Assembly: GCF_000717715.1 (NCBI RefSeq)
Contig: NZ_JOAI01000019.1
Coordinates: forward strand, 90,928 to 154,927
Origin: Streptomyces sp. NRRL B-24484
GTDB taxonomy: Bacteria; Actinomycetota; Actinomycetes; Streptomycetales; Streptomycetaceae
Length of the DNA stretch: 64,000 nt
Direction of reading: 5' to 3'
Part shown: one piece after another, positions 59,779 through 64,000 of the stretch
Layout: each line of letters starts with the position of its first letter
How positions within the stretch are numbered: the first letter of the stretch is position 1
Notes under the pieces: model-generated
What the model saw: the letters and a program-made list of their open reading frames with translations, nothing else
Database searches by the model: none
What the model was told of the DNA's origin: nothing
Made by a program: the position numbers and the translations under genes

Positions 59779-60144
59779 TCAGTCGTCGTGGGACGGACCG
59801 ACCAGCGTCCCGACACAGGCGCCCATCACCAGGGCGAGCAAGAACAAGGGATCCAGCATGACGGCAGTGAAGACCGCGAACCCCGACGGATCGTCGTACG
59901 CGACGGCGGCCGCCGGCAGGGCGAGCGCGCCGAAGAGGCCCGCCGCAGCGCACGGCATCCATTCACGGACCCGGCCCAGAGCCGCCCCCAGGACGAAGGC
60001 CGAGGCGGCGGCACCCGCCGTGAACTCCATCTGCAGTGCCCAGCCGTACGGTTCGGCCGCCGGTCGGAGGAGCCACGGACCCGCTTCGAGCACCACGACC
60101 CACCCCATGACGCAGGGCCACACCCACCTCGGCGACGCCGTCAC
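59779..60144 (-). CDS. Small four-helix membrane protein
   Basis: 121 residues from the GTG at 60144 (GAAGGGGGAAG upstream); a longer frame starts at 60180. Hydrophobic segments: VWPCVMGWVVVLEAGPWLL, FTAGAAASAFVLGAALG, CAAAGLFGALALPAAAVAY and FTAVMLDPLFLLALVMGACV. No family recognised. It separates dnaE2 from its expected imuB partner on the opposite strand, which is unusual for that cassette and suggests later insertion. Confidence 0.65.
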   Translation of the reverse strand: MTASPRWVWPCVMGWVVVLEAGPWLLRPAAEPYGWALQMEFTAGAAASAFVLGAALGRVREWMPCAAAGLFGALALPAAAVAYDDPSGFAVFTAVMLDPLFLLALVMGACVGTLVGPSHDD

Positions 60145-60185
60145 AGCTTCCCCCTTCGTTCGCCGCCCCCAGGATCCCACACGAT

Positions 60186-60199
60186 TTGAACGTGTTCAA
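60186..60199. promoter_or_regulatory. Dyad TTGAACGTGTTCAA
   Basis: Six-bp arms (TTGAAC/GTTCAA) around GT, 63 bp before the ImuB-like fragment. A related dyad GTGAAC-TG-GTTCAC lies at 61815. Common core TGAAC-N2-GTTCA. Recalls SOS boxes but with a 2-bp centre. Confidence 0.5.
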
Positions 60200-60262
60200 C
60201 CAGTTGGGTTCCGGGCCGGACCCGTCCGAGGAACCCGACAAGCCCACCAGGAGCAGCGGACG

Positions 60263-60715
60263 ATGACCACTCGTTCGATCCTCCACGTCCGCCTGCACCA
60301 GGTGCCGTTCGCCGCGTACGGCGAGACCTTCACCCTGTTCGGCGACATCACCCCCGCCGTCCAGGCCCTGCCGCCCGACGCCGTCCTGCTCGACGTCACC
60401 GGAGCGCTCGGCTACTTCCGCCGCACCCCCGAAGGCCTCGCCGACCTGATCGCCACCCGCCTACTCGCCCGCTTCGGACTGCTCGCCGCCATCGGCGGCG
60501 GCGACACCCGAAGCCAGCGGGTTCGTCGATTCCTGCGGCAGATTCGACCGGAAGTCGCTGGCCAGTCGGCCTTTGATCCGGCCCTTGTACATCGGGTTCG
60601 GGTGGGGAGCGCCGTAGGCCGCAGCATGCGCGGGACGGGATGGCCAGGGGGGGACGGTGCGCGGAAGTCGCTACGGCGGTGGGCGGGAGACGGCCGCGAT
60701 GATGCGGTGGCGTGA
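60263..60715 (+). pseudogene. Truncated ImuB-like Y-family gene
   Basis: From the ATG at 60263, about 82 residues (SILHVRLHQVPFAAYGETFT, DITPAVQALPPDAVLLDVTG, ALGYFRRTPEGLADLIATRL) align with the start of the ImuB-like protein at 60699. Homology stops near 60,505 and the frame runs on as unrelated sequence to 60715. The missing part would be about 260 residues. The DNA beyond the break carries, on the other strand, a start-like NPMYKGRIKGRLASDFRSNL, so foreign DNA seems to have been joined here. The acidic metal residues of active Y polymerases were already absent (LHVRLHQV versus LHVDLDxF). Confidence 0.7.
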
Positions 60716-61748
60716 GCAGCAGGTGATGCACGTTCGCACCTGTGGTTTCCCGACGACGGGCGAGTACCGGAGCCTGCTGGAGGTGCTCCGGGGAATCTCG
60801 CCGGTGGTGCAGGCGCTCCCGCCGGGGGCCGCGCTGGCGGATGTACGGGGTGCGCTGGGGTACTTCGGCAGGTCGGCCGGGGAGCTGGCGGAGCTGGTTC
60901 GGCTCAGGGCTGTCGCGCTTCTCGGCCTGGATGTGCGGATCGGTGTGGCGAGCACGCGGGTGGTGTCGGCGATGGCCTCGGCGTGGGCGCCGCTGTCGGG
61001 GGGTGTTGTGGTGGTGGAGCCCGGGCAGGTGGAGCGGTTCATGGCGCCGCTGCCGGTGGGGCTGCTGGACGGGATCGGTCCGAAGCAGGCAGCCGCGCTG
61101 GAGCGCTTCGGGCTGGCCACCGTCGGGCAGCTGGTGACGACCCCGGAGGCAACGGTCGAGCGGATCCTCGGGCACCGGGCGGGTCGGATGGCGTCCGAGC
61201 GGGCTCGCGGGGTGGACGTCCGCCGGGTAGTGCCCGCGGACCTTCCAGCGAGTGCGTGCGTGCGGCACCGCTTCGACCAGGACGAGCACGACGGACCAGT
61301 GGTGCGAGCCGCCTTGCTCCAGCTGACGGTCGGGTTGGGAGCGATGTTGCGCGAGCGTCGGCAGGTTGCCCGTTCATTGGGTGTTGAGGTCCGGGTTGCC
61401 GATCGCTCGCGGTGGGAGAAGGCCCGGGTACTGCCGGAGCCATCCGCGCTGACGCAGGACCTGCGGGATGTCGCGTACGGCCTGCTGGACACGGCCGGGC
61501 TACAGCGGGCCAGGATCCGCGGTCTCGCCCTACGCGGCGAGCATCTGGTGGCCGTCGAGACGGCGAGCCGGCAGCTGAGCCTCGACACGCAGCGGGAGGC
61601 CGGTGTCCTGGTCGAGCAGGTAGGTGACCGGATCAACGCCCGCTTCGGTCCCGGTGCGGTGCGGCCCGCGGCGACTCTGCGAGCAGGCGCGGTGGGATCC
61701 GACCGGCTGCGAGCAGGCGGTGACGAGGATCCTCGAAAATGGCTCTGA
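60699..61748 (+). CDS. ImuB-like catalytically inactive Y-family protein
   Basis: 349 residues from the ATG at 60699 (GGGAGA upstream; an in-frame GTG at 60657 is possible). Order as in DinB/ImuB: palm-like part about 10-125 (ISPVVQALPPGAALADVRGA), helix-hairpin-helix thumb about 128-190 (PVGLLDGIGPKQAAALERFG, ATVERILGHRAGRMASERAR), little-finger-like domain about 205-320. The catalytic Asp/Glu residues are missing (VMHVRTCGF, VRGALGYF), the mark of ImuB, which bridges DnaE2 to the clamp and RecA partners. It has less uniform GC3 than dnaE2, and low identity to the fragment at 60263, so it is a paralogue or a replacement. Confidence 0.8.
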   Translation: MMRWREQQVMHVRTCGFPTTGEYRSLLEVLRGISPVVQALPPGAALADVRGALGYFGRSAGELAELVRLRAVALLGLDVRIGVASTRVVSAMASAWAPLSGGVVVVEPGQVERFMAPLPVGLLDGIGPKQAAALERFGLATVGQLVTTPEATVERILGHRAGRMASERARGVDVRRVVPADLPASACVRHRFDQDEHDGPVVRAALLQLTVGLGAMLRERRQVARSLGVEVRVADRSRWEKARVLPEPSALTQDLRDVAYGLLDTAGLQRARIRGLALRGEHLVAVETASRQLSLDTQREAGVLVEQVGDRINARFGPGAVRPAATLRAGAVGSDRLRAGGDEDPRKWL

Positions 61749-61814
61749 CGGCAGTTCCGTGAACGACCGGAGAGGGATACTGCGGATCCGCCAGCGGCCA
61801 GCTGGATCGAGATC

Positions 61815-61828
61815 GTGAACTGGTTCAC
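61815..61828. promoter_or_regulatory. Dyad GTGAACTGGTTCAC
   Basis: Six-bp arms around TG, ending 8 bp before the GTG at 61837; shares TGAAC-N2-GTTCA with 60186. Its position could let a bound protein block translation start or transcription. Confidence 0.45.
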
Positions 61829-61836
61829 TGTGCGTC

Positions 61837-62631
61837 GTGACTGAGATGATCGACATACCGGACGCCGAGGGTGACTGGGAGCCCGCTACAGAACTCCAGG
61901 AAGGCGGGAGCAATCCGGCGCGGCAGGCGTCGATGTTCCAAAGCGCAGCCTGGCCGCTGAGTTCGCTGGCGTTGCTCTCGGTGGACCTGGAGGCGGTGGC
62001 TCGGCGGCTGAGGCTGAGCCTGGAGACCTCGTGGGACGGGCACGGGAGCGTCCGTGCCGCGTTCTTCGTACTGGACGGAACGGACTTCGTCGTCTCCCAC
62101 CACGAGGGCGACGCTCCGGGAACCCACGTCTGGACTCGGAAGGGCGGACCTGTCGATCCGGCCACGCGCGTGGGCAGTCTCCTCGCGGCTCTGCGCGTGG
62201 GGCCGGAGGCGGTCTCGTACTCCAGCTGGGGGGTCGGCACCGACCTGGCCCGCATGCCCGCCGCCTGGTGGCGCGGCCGGTCGAAGCCGACGTGGTCGCG
62301 CCAGGACTTCTGGGCGAACTTCAAGACACGTCCGGGGATGTTCGCCGGCCGTGTCAGCTTCGGGGCGGTGACCGGGTTCCTCAACGGCTATGACACCGCT
62401 TGCGAAGGAGCCCTGCTGAACGGCGTCCAGGAGTGGCTGGCCGCCAAGCTGGGATTCGGCGGGAACCTGGTGTACTGGGCCTTGGCCGTGAAGCTGATCT
62501 TTCCCGACGGCTGTCCCGAGGAACCCTGGTCACCCGAGAACGACCAGCGCGCCGTGACCGGACTGCTCGGCCTGCTCGACGAGTTCTTCGAGCACCTCGC
62601 CAAGGATCCGAAGGACCCCGTATCGGGCTGA
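61837..62631 (+). CDS. Unrecognised cytosolic protein with RPGMF motif
   Basis: 264 residues from the GTG at 61837 (ATG at 61846 is an alternative; no clear ribosome site). About 1-150 is mixed alpha/beta (SVDLEAVARRLRLSLETSWD, GHGSVRAAFFVLDGTDFVVS). The C-terminal 110 residues carry FKTRPGMFAGRVSFGAVTGF and LNGYDTACEGALLNGVQEWL, a pattern (RPGM-x-G ... GY) I associate with small actinobacterial hypothetical or immunity-like proteins. Acidic C-terminus. Its setting beside transposase remnants fits accessory DNA. Function unknown. Confidence 0.7.
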   Translation: MTEMIDIPDAEGDWEPATELQEGGSNPARQASMFQSAAWPLSSLALLSVDLEAVARRLRLSLETSWDGHGSVRAAFFVLDGTDFVVSHHEGDAPGTHVWTRKGGPVDPATRVGSLLAALRVGPEAVSYSSWGVGTDLARMPAAWWRGRSKPTWSRQDFWANFKTRPGMFAGRVSFGAVTGFLNGYDTACEGALLNGVQEWLAAKLGFGGNLVYWALAVKLIFPDGCPEEPWSPENDQRAVTGLLGLLDEFFEHLAKDPKDPVSG

Positions 62632-62674
62632 TCGAGGGGCTGCGGGCTCATCCCCGAATGAGGATCCTGGTCCG

Positions 62675-62962
62675 CAGGTCCAGGACCTTGCCCACACTCA
62701 GCTCCGCCTCGCCCGCCCGCACGTCCGCCACCCCTGGGAACGGCCCATCGAGCCGAACAGGCTCATACCCGCCCGAGGCCGACGCGGATTCAGGAACCTC
62801 CGCCCGACCTTGCCCTGCCCGGCCCGTGCGCCGAAACCATCGCGGCCGGGACCAGGCCGACCACTGGGCTCGAAGAACAAGCAGCCCGCCACCCGCCACG
62901 ACGTGGGCAAGACCGTCGAACGCCCCGAGAGCATCATCGAACGCGACCAGGCCAGACCCTGA
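62675..62962 (+). mobile_element. C-terminal remnant of a Streptomyces-type DDE transposase
   Basis: One frame ending at TGA 62960-62962 reads AHTQLRLARPHVRHPWERPI, GRRGFRNLRPTLPCPARAPK, RPGPGRPLGSKNKQPATRHD, VGKTVERPESIIERDQARP. This is the characteristic tail of a transposase family widespread in Streptomyces (GPGRPxGSKNxxPAxRxDVGKT). Only the last 95 residues remain, with no start, so it is inactive. It fills the gap between two accessory genes. Confidence 0.8.
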
Positions 62963-62999
62963 CGGGGGTCGTGGGAGATTCCAATTTCGACTCCACTGG

Positions 63000-63806
63000 T
63001 CAGGTCGCGGTGGGAATGTAGCGTGCTGCTGCGAGCTTGGCCATCGTCCGAAGTTTCGCGAAGTAGGAGACGCAGTACTCCGAGTTGATCAGGGGCACGA
63101 TCTTGTCGAGGTCGGCGATGCACGCCCAGAGCATGGAAATGCCACTGTCGTCGAGCCCACCGTTCAACTCTCGCTGGACGAGGCCGGCGACGTCGGCGTC
63201 CAGGAGGATCAGCTCCACGCCCTCAATGTCCACGCCGCGGAAGCTGTCGGGGTACAGGGCGCGCCGGTGTTCCTCCCAGAGCGGGGCGAGTCGGTCTTCA
63301 GGGCTCATGTCGACAGCTGCCGCTTCTGCCGCAGATGGTGGGCGAAGAAGCAGGGAAGCAGCATCGAAGACGGCACGCACCATGGCGATGGCCCTGGCCG
63401 GGCCGAGAGCGGCACTTGTCACGGTGCCCTGCGTGAGTTTGTCGCGCAGTAGTCGGCTTCGGTCGAGCTCGGCAGCGAGTTCGGCCGGGATTAGCCCTGC
63501 GTCGCTGGCCCGCTCGATGAGGTCCTGGAGCGGTTCGTTGATGGCCAGACGCCCGGCAAGGATGTGCTCCAGGGCGAACAGGGAATGCGTGACGGCGACG
63601 GTGGCGAACTCGTACCGGTAGTAGGAGTGCCGGATGAGCTCGCGGGACGTTTCCATCGCGCTCATGACGTACATCGACGCGTCGCCGGGCAGAACCAGGT
63701 CGGCCACCAAAGCGTCCATGCCTGCATAGTCGAGAACGACGTCGCGGGCACGCGGGTCCGGTACTGGCACAGTGAGCGGGCCGGGCAACGGCGGCAGGGT
63801 GTTCAC
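63000..63806 (-). CDS. Unrecognised all-helical protein, possibly HEPN-like
   Basis: 268 residues from the ATG at 63806. Almost entirely helical. RYEFATVAVTHSLFALEHIL, then SRLLRDKLTQGTVTSAALGP and AIAMVRAVFDAASLLL recall HEPN/Abi-type proteins, where the helix carries LRNxxxHG; here the His position is Gln (LRDKLTQG), so an RNase site would be dead. C-terminal part: VELILLDADVAGLVQRELNG, ACIADLDKIVPLINSEYCVS. HEPN membership is an inference. Less extreme GC3 and its neighbours suggest acquired DNA. Confidence 0.65.
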   Translation of the reverse strand: MNTLPPLPGPLTVPVPDPRARDVVLDYAGMDALVADLVLPGDASMYVMSAMETSRELIRHSYYRYEFATVAVTHSLFALEHILAGRLAINEPLQDLIERASDAGLIPAELAAELDRSRLLRDKLTQGTVTSAALGPARAIAMVRAVFDAASLLLRPPSAAEAAAVDMSPEDRLAPLWEEHRRALYPDSFRGVDIEGVELILLDADVAGLVQRELNGGLDDSGISMLWACIADLDKIVPLINSEYCVSYFAKLRTMAKLAAARYIPTAT

Positions 63807-63906
63807 CAGTGCAGTCTTGTCATCTGGAGACTCTCGGTGCCAACGGATTTACTCGGGGCTTGGCAACCCGGTGCCGCACGTCGCAACTGGCCCGGTCCGG
63901 CCTTAC

Positions 63907-64000
63907 TGATCGTTTCAAAATGAGTTCGGCTCAGGGGCTTGGCAGTTGAGGAGTCTGGGCGGCAGAGTGCTGCACGTGTCGGACGATCTTGTGCCTGATG
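63907..64000 (+). mobile_element. Probable left part of an IS5-type element, cut by the window edge
   Basis: The last 25 bases read GTG-initiated V-S-D-D-L-V-P-D (63976-64000), like the start of IS5-family transposases (SDDLVPDxLWxxIxPLLP). Upstream, GATCGTTTCAAAATGAGTTC (63909-63928) could be the element end. Too short to be sure. The 63807-63906 stretch has no gene. Confidence 0.4.

Noticed and set aside
62400..63452. 350-residue plus-strand frame
   Set aside because: Overlaps the end of a real gene, the transposase tail in another frame and the antisense of the helical gene; composition artefact.
1..64000. tRNA, rRNA or CRISPR loci
   Set aside because: No cloverleaf, rRNA core sequence or regularly spaced repeat array was seen by eye; a dedicated scan could not be run.

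Overview
The window is a very GC-rich, gene-dense actinobacterial chromosome segment. Streptomyces or a close relative such as Kitasatospora is most likely. This rests on strong G/C third-position bias, many GTG starts, actinobacterial families (DUF1206, DUF6458, GlxA-type AraC regulators, SpoIIE phosphatases, dnaE2/imuB-like genes) and remnants of Streptomyces-type transposases. No rRNA, tRNA or CRISPR array was seen.

Layout. (1) 1-10,165: an MFS exporter running off the left edge, membrane and hypothetical proteins, a secreted lamin-tail protein, a zinc-ribbon protein, a P-loop protein and a WD40 protein. (2) 10,166-17,836: a redox/electrophile set with an aldo/keto reductase, a MarR regulator divergent from an old-yellow-enzyme plus quinone oxidoreductase pair, a cytidine deaminase, a frameshifted small gene, and a GlxA-type regulator divergent from a second quinone oxidoreductase. 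(3) 17,957-38,693: a dormancy/anoxia island. It has a GAF sensor kinase and NarL-type response regulator resembling DevS/DosR (OsdK/OsdR in Streptomyces), three universal stress proteins, a ribosome hibernation factor, bifunctional adhE, pyruvate formate-lyase and its radical-SAM activase, a CBS-BON protein, a TMEM175-like channel, a PAS-SpoIIE phosphatase and a GNAT/NDP-forming acyl-CoA synthetase fusion. (4) 38,481-39,530: scars, namely a truncated zinc alcohol dehydrogenase, a serine-kinase-like ATPase gene running into it, and a TnpB remnant. (5) 39,533-55,849: mixed housekeeping and accessory genes including a WYL regulator, flavohemoglobin, a second WD40 protein, VOC proteins, a secreted beta-helix-like protein, a histidyl-tRNA-synthetase-like paralogue and an AlkA-type glycosylase. 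(6) 56,290-61,748: an error-prone repair locus with a dnaE2-type polymerase and two ImuB-like Y-family relatives, one truncated by inserted DNA. (7) 61,750-64,000: an accessory edge with transposase remnants and two unrecognised genes.

How it fits together. A 14-bp motif close to the mycobacterial DosR-box core lies between the divergent universal-stress and hibernation-factor genes, upstream of adhE, upstream of the CBS-BON gene and upstream of flavohemoglobin 19 kb away. The adhE and flavohemoglobin copies are identical. I infer one oxygen/NO-responsive regulon that stops translation, protects cells and lets pyruvate be fermented to formate and ethanol when oxygen fails.

All calls come from reading the sequence. 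Family assignments are from remembered motifs, not database searches.
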